A stretch of 64,000 nt of DNA from Candidatus Avedoeria danica (GTDB lineage Bacteria > Chloroflexota > Anaerolineae > Epilineales > Epilineaceae). The stretch lies in NCBI GenBank assembly GCA_016703025.1, contig JADJCV010000001.1, forward strand, positions 62,001 to 126,000, in the 5' to 3' direction. The notes beneath the pieces are model-generated. The model saw only the letters and a list, made by a program, of their open reading frames with translations, was not told the DNA's origin and searched no databases. Numbering within the stretch: the stretch's first letter is position 1; every line of letters starts with the position of its first letter. Below, one piece after another: positions 28,075 through 36,445 of the stretch. The position numbers and the translations under genes are program-made.

Positions 28075-30005
28075 CAGTCGGCGTCGCCGATGCCGGACCC
28101 ACCGTCTTCCCCGACATCGCTCGCGTCGATGTGCTGGCGAATCACGTCCAGGAACGCCTCCCCATACCGCGCCAGCTTCACGTCCCCGACGCCCGAGATC
28201 CCGCCCAGCGCCGCCGTCGTCGTCGGCCGCCGGGCGGCCATCGCGAGGAGCGTCTTGTCGTGGAAGATCACGTACGGCGGCACCGCCTGCTCGCGCGCGA
28301 GGGCGAGGCGGCAGGCGCGCAGCGCGGCGAAGAGCGCCTCGTCCACGTCGGCGTCGACATCGTCGTCGAACAGCCCGCCGCCACCGCTGACGCCATTCGT
28401 ACCACTACCACCACTCCCACCACTGCCGGCACGCGACCGCGATCGCTCCGCCGACCGATTCCGCCGCGACGCACCGGCCTGCGGCGCCGGATCGCGCCGC
28501 AGCGTCACCGACTGTTGGCCGCGCAACACCGCTGCCGCGCCGTCCGTCAGCTGGAGGCTGCCGTGGCCCTCGACGTCCACGCGGATCAGGCCACCGGCGA
28601 CGAGCTGGCGGATGACGGATGCCCAGCCGCGCACGTCGAGATCCGATCCGACGCCGAACGTCGGCAGGGCGTCGTGGCCGAAGCGCTCCACTTTCTCAGT
28701 CGTCTCGCCGCGCAGCACGTCGACGACGTGCGCCTGGCCGAAGCGCTGGCCGGTGCGCAGGATGGCCGACATCGCCTTCTGCGCCGCGACGGTGCCGTCC
28801 CAGGTGTCGACGGGCTCCAAGCACGTGTCGCAGTTGCCGCACGGCTCGGCGGGCGCGTCGCCGAAGTACTCGAGGAGGACCTGGCGGCGGCAGCGGGCGG
28901 TCTCGCAGAAGCCCAGCAGCGCGCTGAGCTTGTGGTGCTCGACGCGCTGGCGCGCCTCGTCCGCCTCGCCGTCGCTGATCATCGAGCGCAGCCGGGCGAT
29001 GTCCGCCATGCCGTAGAGCATCGTGGCCGTGGCGGGCAGGCCGTCGCGGCCGGCGCGGCCGGTCTCCTGGTAGTAGGCTTCCAAGCTCTTGGGCGGGTCC
29101 ACGTGGAACACGAACCGCACGTCCGGCTTGTCGATCCCCATCCCGAACGCGACGGTGGCGACGACGACCGGCACCTCGTCGTGCGTGAAGTGCCGCTGGT
29201 GCAGCGCGCGATCGGCGGCGTCCAGGCCGGCGTGGTAGGGCAGCGCCGCGATCCCGGCGGCGCTCAGCCGCTCGGCCGTCTGCTCGACCTTCTTGCGCGA
29301 CAGGCAGTAGACGATCCCGGTCTCGATGCCGCCGTCCGGCCCGACGTGCTCGCGCTTCAGGCACGTCAGCAGCTGCTTGAACGGATCGTCCTTCAGCCAG
29401 ACCCGGTAGCGGATGTTCGGCCGGTCGAAGCCGGCCACGAAGACGGTTGCGTCCGCCAGCCGCAGCCGCTGGACGATCTCGCGCCGCGTCGGCCCGTCCG
29501 CCGTGGCGGTGAGGGCGATGCGCGGCACGCCCGGGAAGCGGTCGGCCAGGACATCGAGCTGGAGGTACTCCGGCCGAAAATCGTGCCCCCACTGCGACAC
29601 GCAGTGCGCTTCGTCGATCGCGAACAGCGCGACGCTCGTCGACGAGAGCAGTTCGAGGAATCCCTCCGTGACGAGGCGCTCGGGCGCCACGTACACGAGG
29701 TCCAGCCGCCCCGCACGCACGGCGGCCTCGACGCCGCGCTGCGCCCCGAGGTCGAGCGACGAGTTCAGCGCCGCGGCGCGCACGCCCAGCGCCCGCATCG
29801 CCGTCACCTGATCGGCCATCAACGCGATGAGCGGGCTGACGACGACGGTCACGCCCGGCCGCACGAGCGCCGGCAGCTGGTAGCACAACGACTTCCCGCT
29901 GCCCGTCGGCATGACGACGAGCGCGTCGCCGCCCCCGAGGACGCGGTCGATGACGGCCCGCTGCTGGCCGCGGAACTCCGCGAAGCCGAAGACACGGCGC
30001 AGCAC
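28074..30005 (-). CDS. recQ: ATP-dependent DNA helicase RecQ (apparent frameshift near the N-terminus)
   Basis: As read, the frame can start at GTG 30005 and gives 643 residues beginning VLRRVFGFAEFRGQQ, just at the family core. All RecQ parts are present: Walker A MPTGSGKSLCYQLPAL, Walker B with IDEAHCVSQWGHDFRPEY, VFHVDPPKSLEAYYQETGRA with GRAGRDG, a zinc-binding set (CETARCRRQ, CGNCDTC), an RQC winged helix, and a C-terminal HRDC domain after a Ser/Gly-rich linker. In another frame an ATG at 30067 encodes MIHDPLDLAADSPP and runs into a seven-base C tract (30033-30027); adding one C would join it to the RecQ frame. I therefore suspect the true start is 30067. RecQ unwinds DNA during recombinational repair. 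It is coupled to the downstream protease gene. Confidence 0.92.
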   Translation of the reverse strand: MLRRVFGFAEFRGQQRAVIDRVLGGGDALVVMPTGSGKSLCYQLPALVRPGVTVVVSPLIALMADQVTAMRALGVRAAALNSSLDLGAQRGVEAAVRAGRLDLVYVAPERLVTEGFLELLSSTSVALFAIDEAHCVSQWGHDFRPEYLQLDVLADRFPGVPRIALTATADGPTRREIVQRLRLADATVFVAGFDRPNIRYRVWLKDDPFKQLLTCLKREHVGPDGGIETGIVYCLSRKKVEQTAERLSAAGIAALPYHAGLDAADRALHQRHFTHDEVPVVVATVAFGMGIDKPDVRFVFHVDPPKSLEAYYQETGRAGRDGLPATATMLYGMADIARLRSMISDGEADEARQRVEHHKLSALLGFCETARCRRQVLLEYFGDAPAEPCGNCDTCLEPVDTWDGTVAAQKAMSAILRTGQRFGQAHVVDVLRGETTEKVERFGHDALPTFGVGSDLDVRGWASVIRQLVAGGLIRVDVEGHGSLQLTDGAAAVLRGQQSVTLRRDPAPQAGASRRNRSAERSRSRAGSGGSGGSGTNGVSGGGGLFDDDVDADVDEALFAALRACRLALAREQAVPPYVIFHDKTLLAMAARRPTTTAALGGISGVGDVKLARYGEAFLDVIRQHIDASDVGEDGGSGIGDAD

Positions 30006-30275
30006 CGCGCGCGGGTCGGCGGCGGCGGGGGGGAGTCGGCGGCGAGGTCGAGCGGGTCGTGGATCATGTGCAGAGCGTACCGGCCAAGGCCGTTGCGGAC
30101 AAGCGCCGCGGCGACACGTTGGCGACAACGTCACGCCGCCCGCGTAACGACACGCAGCGGCGCGCAAGCGCGGCGCGATGCGGCGGCGACAACTGCCCCG
30201 GCACGCCGACCACCACTGCACACGCTCGTGATGGCCAGCAGGGGCGGGTCCCCCTAGCCTCCCCGGTGGCCGGCC

Positions 30276-30998
30276 CTAATACATGTGCTGCCCGCCGTTG
30301 ATCGACATCGTGGCGCCGGTGACGAAGCCGGCATCCTCGGCCACGAGGAACACGACGCCGCGGGCGATCTCCTCGGCCTTGCCGAGGCGGCCGGCCGGGA
30401 TCTTGGCGATGATCTTTTCGAGCACCGGCGGCGGCACGGCGGCCACCATGTCCGTGTCGATGTAGCCCGGCGCGATCGCGTTCACGGTGATCCCGTGGCG
30501 CGCGCCCTCCTGGGCGAGGGCCTTCGTGAAGCCGTGGATGCCGCTCTTGGCGGCGGCGTAGTTCACCTGCCCGTACTGCCCGGCCTGCCCGTTGATCGAG
30601 CCGATGTTCACGATCCGGCCGAACTTGCGCTCGACCATCGCCGGGAAGGCGGCCTTGGCCATGTTGAAGCACGAGCCGAGGTTGGTGGCGATGACGGTCG
30701 ACCAGTCCTCGGCGGACATCTTCATCAACGTGCCGTCGCGCGTGATGCCGGCGTTGTTCACGACGATGTCGACCGGTCCGAGGTCGGCGGCGACCTTCGC
30801 CATGCCGGCTTGGCAGGCCTCGTAGTCCGCCACGTCCCACTTGTACGTGGCGATGCCGGTCTCGGCCGTGAACGCGGCGGCGGCCGCATCGTTGCCGTGA
30901 TACACGGCCGCCACGGTGTGTCCGGCCTCCTTCAACGCCACGCTGATCGCGCGCCCGATCCCGCGCGTCCCTCCGGTCACAACCGCCACCCGGCCCAC
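30276..30998 (-). CDS. phaB: Acetoacetyl-CoA reductase (PhaB/PhbB type SDR)
   Basis: The product has 240 residues. Of two close GTG codons, 30998 is chosen because AGGAGG (31009-31004) lies five bases before it, whereas it abuts the GTG at 31004. It is a classical short-chain dehydrogenase: TGGTRGIGRA cofactor loop, NNAG in VVNNAGITRDGTL, catalytic Ser in IGSINGQAGQ, and YAAAKSG. The ends GYIDTDMVAA, LEKIIAKIPAGRLG and SINGGQHMY are those of NADPH-dependent acetoacetyl-CoA reductases, which make (R)-3-hydroxybutyryl-CoA for polyhydroxyalkanoate. FabG-type activity is the main alternative. No PHA synthase or thiolase is nearby. Confidence 0.9.
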   Translation of the reverse strand: MGRVAVVTGGTRGIGRAISVALKEAGHTVAAVYHGNDAAAAAFTAETGIATYKWDVADYEACQAGMAKVAADLGPVDIVVNNAGITRDGTLMKMSAEDWSTVIATNLGSCFNMAKAAFPAMVERKFGRIVNIGSINGQAGQYGQVNYAAAKSGIHGFTKALAQEGARHGITVNAIAPGYIDTDMVAAVPPPVLEKIIAKIPAGRLGKAEEIARGVVFLVAEDAGFVTGATMSINGGQHMY

Positions 30999-31062
30999 AG
31001 CCACCTCCTGTCGCGAACGACGTCGTCATGCGTGCGATGCCGGGTCCCCACCCGGCGCGACG

Positions 31063-31091
31063 ACGTTACCAGGGGGGCGGCGGGGTGTCAA
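31063..31091 (-). promoter_or_regulatory. Candidate promoter for phaB
   Basis: On the minus strand a perfect TTGACA (31091-31086) and TAACGT (31068-31063) are separated by 17 bases. The -10 box is a weak match, with the two leading bases and the final T in place. Transcription from here would leave a leader of about 55-60 bases before the AGGAGG and GTG at 30998. Confidence 0.5.
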
Positions 31092-31244
31092 TCGACGATT
31101 TCACCGGGTTGGCGAGCGTCCGGCACGTCGCGCCGGGCCGACGGCAGTGCGTGTGGCGTCACGTCAGATGCCGGCGCCACGCCAAAGTGCGCTATGCTGC
31201 AATGCGCACACGCGTTCACCGGTGCACACGAGGAGCAGAGAACC

Positions 31245-31376
31245 ATGGGCAAAGCCACGCCGACCACCAAGGAAACCAAGAAGCAGCCAGCGCTGACCGC
31301 CAAGGAAAAGAAGGCCGCCAAGCTGGCCAAGAAGAACGGGCTCGCTGCTGCGCCGGTGCTTCCACGCCAAGGGTAG
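31245..31376 (+). CDS. Small basic protein (43 residues), unknown function
   Basis: A short frame starts at ATG 31245 with GAGGAGCAG at suitable spacing upstream and ends at TAG 31376. The product is strongly Lys/Ala-rich (MGKATPTTKETKKQ, LTAKEKKAAKLAKKNG) and has no cysteine, signal or membrane segment. It ends about 50 bases before thiS on the same strand. The Lys/Ala pattern suggests a nucleic-acid-binding or ribosome-associated peptide, but low complexity alone cannot prove it is translated. The good ribosome binding site and lack of overlap with another gene favour a real gene. Confidence 0.5.
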   Translation: MGKATPTTKETKKQPALTAKEKKAAKLAKKNGLAAAPVLPRQG

Positions 31377-31428
31377 ACTTGCCGTGTCCGAGACGATCGC
31401 GACGGGGACCCCTACAGGGACGACGACC

Positions 31429-31644
31429 ATGACCACGGTCCAGGTCAACGGCACCCCCGTCCCCCACCACCCCGGCGATACGCTCGACGCCCTCCTCGCC
31501 ACCCTCGTCACCGGCGCCGACCCCGCCCGCCCCGGCATCGCCGTCGCCGTCAACGACCGCGTCGTGCCGCGTTCGGCGTGGGCCACGACGCACCTTGCGC
31601 CGGACGACCGCGTCGAGGTGCTGCACGCGATCGCGGGCGGCTGA
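31429..31644 (+). CDS. thiS: Sulfur carrier protein ThiS
   Basis: The product has 71 residues from ATG 31429, the family's usual size; a GTG at 31384 would add an atypical 15-residue Thr-rich lead. It is a ubiquitin-like protein that carries thiocarboxylate sulfur for thiazole synthesis. MTTVQVNGTPVPHHPGDTL opens it, VAVAVNDRVVPRSAW is the central strand pair, and it ends in the required GG (VLHAIAGG). The TGATG junction couples it to thiG. ThiF, needed to activate the C-terminus, is not in the window. Confidence 0.92.
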   Translation: MTTVQVNGTPVPHHPGDTLDALLATLVTGADPARPGIAVAVNDRVVPRSAWATTHLAPDDRVEVLHAIAGG

Positions 31645-32459
31645 TGACGGGTTCGTCCATGGCGCCGACGGCGGCGACCGCTTTCGACGTCGATCCCCTC
31701 GTCATCGCCGGCAGGACCTTCACCTCCCGCCTGCTCATCGGCACGTCGCGCTACCCCAACCAGCAGGTCATGCTGGATGCGATTGCAGCGAGCGGCGCCG
31801 AGATCGTCACGGTGTCCATGCGGCGCGTGAAGGTGGATGGCGGCGGCGAGGGGTTGTTCGACGTCCTCGGCGGGCGCTACCACCTCCTGCCGAACACCGC
31901 CGGCTGCTACACGGCGCGCGAGGCCGTCCTAACGGCACAGCTCGCACGTGAAGCGCTCGGCACGAACTGGGTGAAGCTCGAGGTCATCGGCGACGACGAG
32001 ACGCTGTTCCCGGACGTCGAGCAGCTGCTCCAGGCGGCGGCCGAACTCGTCCGCGACGGCTTCATCGTCCTGCCGTACTGCAACGACGACCCCGTGACGT
32101 GCCGCAAGCTGGCCGATCTGGGCTGCGCCGCCGTCATGCCCCTTGGCGCGCCGATCGGGAGCGGGATGGGGCTGACCAACCCGTACAACCTCCGGATCAT
32201 CCGCGAGCTGCTCGACGTGCCGCTCATCGTCGACGCCGGCGTCGGCACGGCGTCCGACGCGGCGTTGGCGATGGAACTCGGCTACGACGGCATCCTGCTG
32301 AACAGCGCCGTCGCCGGCGCGCGCGATCCGGTGGCGATGGCGCATGCCATGCGCCTCGCGCTTGAGGCGGGGCGGCTGGCGCACGGGGCGGGGCGGATTC
32401 CGCGGCGGTTGTATGCGAAGGCGTCCAGTCCGTTGGAGGGGATGCTGGACGTGGGGTAG
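31644..32459 (+). CDS. thiG: Thiazole synthase
   Basis: The product has 271 residues; the ATG at 31644 overlaps the thiS stop. ThiG condenses deoxyxylulose 5-phosphate, dehydroglycine and ThiS-thiocarboxylate into the thiazole phosphate. It is a TIM barrel with SRLLIGTSRYPN, the MRRVKVDG strand, the Schiff-base lysine in GTNWVKLEVIGDD, LPYCNDDPVTC, MPLGAPIGSGMGL, and phosphate-binding VDAGVGTASDAA and GILLNSAVA. It ends about 130 bp before a membrane-protein gene, across a palindromic repeat. Neither thiO nor thiH, which would supply dehydroglycine, is visible. Confidence 0.95.
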   Translation: MTGSSMAPTAATAFDVDPLVIAGRTFTSRLLIGTSRYPNQQVMLDAIAASGAEIVTVSMRRVKVDGGGEGLFDVLGGRYHLLPNTAGCYTAREAVLTAQLAREALGTNWVKLEVIGDDETLFPDVEQLLQAAAELVRDGFIVLPYCNDDPVTCRKLADLGCAAVMPLGAPIGSGMGLTNPYNLRIIRELLDVPLIVDAGVGTASDAALAMELGYDGILLNSAVAGARDPVAMAHAMRLALEAGRLAHGAGRIPRRLYAKASSPLEGMLDVG

Positions 32460-32491
32460 CAGCGGGCGGCGGCGAGAGGCGGAGGGCCTGC

Positions 32492-32513
32492 GGGCGATGC
32501 GTTCGCATCGCCC
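32492..32513. repeat. 22-bp palindrome between thiG and the next gene
   Basis: GGGCGATGCG at 32492-32501 and CGCATCGCCC at 32504-32513 are exact inverted copies around TT, followed by CCTACGA. It lies 33 bp past the thiG stop. It may act as a terminator (no T-run follows) or belong to the same GCCCCTAC-flanked element group as the repeats at 36333-36392 and 39971-40063. Confidence 0.6.
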
Positions 32514-32589
32514 CTACGAATATACCGATTCCTTGGCGTAAACTGTCGGCGCGGCTCGTACAACCGCACCCCCGCCCAGGAGGCCCACC

Positions 32590-33438
32590 ATGATGCAACG
32601 CCTGTCCAACAGCTGGCAGCTCGTCAAGGCCAGCGCGGCCGTGCTGCGGGCCGACAAGGAGCTGCTCGTCTTTCCGGTCGTCTCGAGCATCGCGGCGCTC
32701 ATCGTCTCCGCCAGCTTCTTCGTGCCGGCCTGGCTCACCGGGTTCGGGCAGCAGGTGATGGAGCGGAACGCCGATCGCAGCATCGGCGGCTACGTCTTCC
32801 TCTTCGCCTTTTACCTCGTGCAGTATGTCGTGATCTTCTACTTCAACTCGGCCCTCGTCGGCGCGGCGATGATCCGCCTCGACGGGGGCGATCCGACCGT
32901 GTCGGACGGCTTCCGCGTGGCCAACAGCCACCTTGCCCACATCCTGGGCTACGCCGCGATGGCGGCGACGGTCGGCGTGGCGCTCAAGGTGCTGGCCGAT
33001 CGCGGCGGGCGCGCCGGACAGACGATCTCGCGCTTTGGCGGCCTTGGCTGGACGATCGCGACCGCGCTCGTCGTGCCCGTCCTGGTGAACGAGGGCCTCG
33101 GCCCGATGGCCGCGGTGAAGCGCAGCACGGCACTGCTCAAGCAGACGTGGGGCGAGCAGCTGGCGGGCGGACTGGGCATGGGCTTCGTTTTCGGGCTGGC
33201 CTACCTGGTGACGATCCCGATCGGCGTGATCGCGATCATCGGTGCCGCCGCCACGGAGTCGGTGGTGATGATCATCGCCGCCGTCGTGATCTTCGTGCTG
33301 GCGATCCTCCTCATCGGCTTGGTCCAGGGCGCGCTGCAGGGCATCTACACCGCCGCCGTCTACCGCTACGCCGAGGGCCAGCGCGTCGGCGGCTACTTCC
33401 CGCCGGACCTCGTGGCCGCCGCGTTCCGTGCCAAGTAG
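32590..33438 (+). CDS. Multi-pass membrane protein (DUF6159-like)
   Basis: The product has 282 residues. The ATG at 32590 follows CCAGGAGG closely. The opening RLSNSWQLVKASAAVLRADK and LLVFPVVSSIAALIV, then about five more hydrophobic segments, match the DUF6159 group of inner-membrane proteins of unknown function. A conserved-looking segment RSTALLKQTWGEQLAGGLG precedes two helices (IPIGVIAIIGAAATES; MIIAAVVIFVLAILLIGLV). It ends with an amphipathic tail, YRYAEGQRVGGYFPPDL. It overlaps the next gene by 11 bp, which suggests co-translation with a thiamine-type enzyme. Confidence 0.78.
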   Translation: MMQRLSNSWQLVKASAAVLRADKELLVFPVVSSIAALIVSASFFVPAWLTGFGQQVMERNADRSIGGYVFLFAFYLVQYVVIFYFNSALVGAAMIRLDGGDPTVSDGFRVANSHLAHILGYAAMAATVGVALKVLADRGGRAGQTISRFGGLGWTIATALVVPVLVNEGLGPMAAVKRSTALLKQTWGEQLAGGLGMGFVFGLAYLVTIPIGVIAIIGAAATESVVMIIAAVVIFVLAILLIGLVQGALQGIYTAAVYRYAEGQRVGGYFPPDLVAAAFRAK

Positions 33439-34102
33439 CTCGACCGAACGTCGTTCGACTTCGCCGCTGCCGACACCCCCGCTGCTCGTCCTCACCGATC
33501 GGCGCGCGTCGGTCCTGCCGCTGCGCGCCGTCGTCGCGGCGGCCCTCGCGGGCGGCTGCCGCTGGTTCGCCGTGCGGGAGAAGGACCTTGCGCCCGATGG
33601 CTTGGCCGACCTCGTCGCCGACGTCGTCGCGCTGGCGAAGCCGTACGGCGCCACCGTCCTCGTCGCCGGCGTCGCCGACGCCGCTGCCGCCGCGCGCATC
33701 GCCCGCACATCCGCCGCCAACGGTGTCCACCTCCCGCGCGACGGCGACGTCGCCGCAGCCCGAACGGCGCTCGGTCCGAACGCCCTCGTCGGCCTGAGCG
33801 CGCACGATCTGCGCGAGGTAGAACGGGCCGCCGCGGCCGGCGCCGACTACGTGACGCTCAGCCCGGTGTTCGCCTCGGCCAGCAAGCCGGGGTACGGACC
33901 GGCGCTCGGGCGCGCACGATTGGAGGCGGTTGCCCGGGCCACCGACGTGCCCGTCCTCGCCCTCGGCGGCATCGCGACCCGCGACGATGTCGCGGCGTGC
34001 CGGACGGCAGGCGCCGCGGGTGTGGTGGTCATGGGCGCGGTGGCGCGTGCCGGGGATCCGAGGTCGGTGGTGACGGAGCTGATCGAGGGCTGGTCAGCGT
34101 AG
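33428..34102 (+). CDS. TenI/ThiE-like protein (probable thiazole tautomerase)
   Basis: The product has 224 residues from GTG 33428, overlapping the preceding gene by 11 bp. It has the ThiE/TenI TIM-barrel fold: PPLLVLTDRRAS, GGCRWFAVREKDLAP, NGVHLPRDGD, LVGLSAHDLREVERAAAAGA, DYVTLSPVFASASKPGYGPA and VLALGGIATRDDV. The VNDR motif of true thiamine-phosphate synthases is replaced by LVAGVADAA. A genuine thiE is encoded at 9374, so this copy is better read as TenI, which isomerises the ThiG product. Placement just after thiS-thiG supports this. Its end overlaps the convergent glycosyltransferase gene by nine bases. Confidence 0.78.
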   Translation: MPSSSTERRSTSPLPTPPLLVLTDRRASVLPLRAVVAAALAGGCRWFAVREKDLAPDGLADLVADVVALAKPYGATVLVAGVADAAAAARIARTSAANGVHLPRDGDVAAARTALGPNALVGLSAHDLREVERAAAAGADYVTLSPVFASASKPGYGPALGRARLEAVARATDVPVLALGGIATRDDVAACRTAGAAGVVVMGAVARAGDPRSVVTELIEGWSA

Positions 34103-36305
34103 CGTCAGCTCCCGCACGTGGATGTGCGCCTCGTCCTCGAGGTCGTCCTGGTGGATCGTCAGCTTCAGCCGCGACACCGCGGCCGGCCCCGCATCGAATG
34201 CGAGGTCCCCGTGCGCGTCGCCGTCCGGGACGTCGGTCACCGTCTGCGCATAGGTCACCGGCTCGTCGGCGTCCGGGGCGAAGAGGTCGGCCGTCCAGGT
34301 GAACGGCATGTGGGCGAAGTGGGCGGCGATACCGGTCAAGGCACGGGGCGTCGGGAACGCAAGCTCGATGATGAGCGGGTTCGCCTCCATCCCGCGCAGC
34401 AGCGTGCTCGGATCGCCGTCGAACAGCTCGGCCGGCGAGCCCATGTCGGACACGGAGTGGCGAACGACCACGTCCTGGCCGTCGAGGACGACGGCGGCCT
34501 CGACGAGCTTGCGCCGCGCGGCCCGCTCGGCGGCGAACACCTTTGTCGATGCCCGGCGCGTAGCGCAGGCGCACGGCGTGGAAGCCGGGCCGCCCGTCCG
34601 GCCAGTTCAGCGTGCGCACGATCTCGGGCGGGGCGAACTTGCCGCTCTTGCGGACGCCGTCCAGTTCGTGGTCCGTGACGATCCAGATCTCGTCGTCCGA
34701 CAGCTCGATCAGGCGCGTGAGCGGGTCCGAGACGCTGCGGGACCGGACCCGACGCGTCTGGTCGAAGTCGAGGAAGAAGTAGGGCAAGCGATCCGCAGCG
34801 TTCGCCCAGTCCGAGGTCACGAGCACGTGGACGTCCGGGTCCGCCGCCAACAGCGACGGGATCATGTCGTCGAACAGCTGCGCGGCCCCCCACTGCATCC
34901 CGTACAGCCCGTAGTCGTCGTACCACCGGTCGCCTGTGCGCAGCGCCGTCGTCAGCAGCTCGAAGTTGGCGCCGGCCAGAGCGACAAAGCACAGCCCGGT
35001 TGCGACGCCCGGCGCCCGGGAACGCCAACGCGCCGCCAGCACCGCCAACGACGACGCCCATGCCCGCGTCGACGCGCGCTCGCGCGCCAGCCATCGCCCG
35101 GCGACGTCGATGACCGCTTCGATGCCCAACGTGATCAGTACCGCCGCCGGCACGACGAAGGCCAGGACGCGCGTGACGCCGACGCCCGCCGTCGCGGCGC
35201 CGAAGGGGGTGGCCAGGGCGGCGAGGAGCACGGTGCGATGGGCCGGCGACCGCCAGCGGCGAAGCGCGGCGACGAGCCCGACGACAAAGAACGGCAGCAT
35301 CCACAGCGCGATGTGACCGCGGCCGCGGTAACGGTGGCGCTCGATGTCGAGGTTGCCGCCGAGCATGAGCGCCGGCCGGATCGCCGGCCAGCGCTCCTCG
35401 GCCCATTGGAGGGGGTTGTCGACATCGTGGCTGATGAACCAAAAGCGCGGGTGGAGGCCGAAGGCGTAGCGCCGGGCGAAGCCGAGCGCCTTGTCGCCTG
35501 CGGACGCGGCGGGGTCGACGATGTAGCTGTCGATCGCCCGCAGGTGCTCGATCTCGGCGCCGGGGTGTGCCAGGCGGAAGCGCACGAACGGGATGAGCAG
35601 GACGAGGCCGAGCGCCAGGGCAGGCCCGAGGGCGCGCCGCTGGGACCAGTGGAAGCGGCTGTCGACGACGAGGAGCAGGATGCCGAGGACGGCCATGAGC
35701 GACTGGCCGTTGGAGTACGCATAGAACGTGGCCGCCCCGGCGGCGACGGCGGCGCACGACCAGAAGCGCCCGCCGCCCTGCCGATAGCGCAGGTAAGCCC
35801 ACAGGAAGACGGCAAACGCGGCGGTCATCATCGCCGCCTCGAAGCCGGTGCGGCTGTGGAGGAACCACGTCGGCATCGCGCCAAGGACGAGCGCGCCGGC
35901 CCACCAGCGCCGCGCGCGGAAGCCGTCGCGCAGCGCCAGCGCCACGGCCGCGGCGCCGGCCGCGGTGACGAGCGCCGTCGTGACGCGTGTGACGATGATG
36001 CTCTTGCCGAACAGGGCAACGGTCACGAGGTGAGCGTACACCGTGCCGATCGGCATCCAGCGGTTGGGGGCGGGCTCGAAGTAGATGGGCAGCAGGCGCT
36101 GGTAGGCGTCGCTCAAGCCGTTCGTCAGCAGGCTCGAGGCCGTCAACGGCCCGAAGGCCTCATCGGCGTGGAAGAAGATCGGGAAGCGGTCGAGCGCGTA
36201 CAGGCGGGTGATCAGGTAGACGACCATCGCCAGGGCGAAAAAGGCGATCGCGCGGCGATCGTGCGGTTGGCCAACCGCCGCTCCGTCCATCGATCCATCC
36301 GACAT
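34094..36305 (-). CDS. GT-C (PMT/ArnT-like) membrane glycosyltransferase with F5/8C-like tail, frameshifted
   Basis: The ATG at 36305 follows GAGGAGGAG. The first part (about 585 residues to around 34545) is a GT-C enzyme: a helix, the luminal acidic motif PIFFHADEAFGPL, about ten more membrane segments, then a soluble part with VTSDWANAADRLPYFF. In the sequence as given the frame then turns into Arg-rich nonsense. The next frame instead continues the protein (VFAAERAARRKLVEA to HIHVRELTLR, stop at 34096-34094) with a discoidin-like domain (ELFDGDPSTLLRG). Dropping one A from AAAGG at about 34541-34545 restores one frame. It is either a sequencing error or a real disruption. Such enzymes move sugars from polyprenyl carriers outside the membrane. 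Confidence 0.78.
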
Positions 36306-36332
36306 CGACTCCTCCTCGATCTACGAGGGTGC

Positions 36333-36392
36333 CACGATGTGGAGTTGCCGATGGGTAGAGGCGCACGGCCGCGCGCCCCTACCCACATCGTG
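36333..36392. repeat. Nested inverted repeat upstream of the GT-C gene
   Basis: Outer arms CACGATGTGG (36333-36342) and CCACATCGTG (36383-36392) are exact inverted copies. Inner arms GGGTAGAGGCGC (from 36353) and GCGCGCCCCTACCC (to 36384) pair with two mismatches or offsets. It sits between the stop of the haem-oxygenase-fold gene and the start of the GT-C gene, both on the minus strand. The GCCCCTAC edge is shared with the other intergenic palindromes. Confidence 0.6.
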
Positions 36393-36445
36393 CCATCGCG
36401 GGATCGGTCGCAATGCGGCCGATCCACCAAGCCCATACGCGGGTA

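Noticed and set aside
31005..31430. Thiamine-pyrophosphate riboswitch upstream of thiS
   Set aside because: I looked for the CTGAGA and the conserved 3' helix elements and did not find them. None was seen before thiE either.
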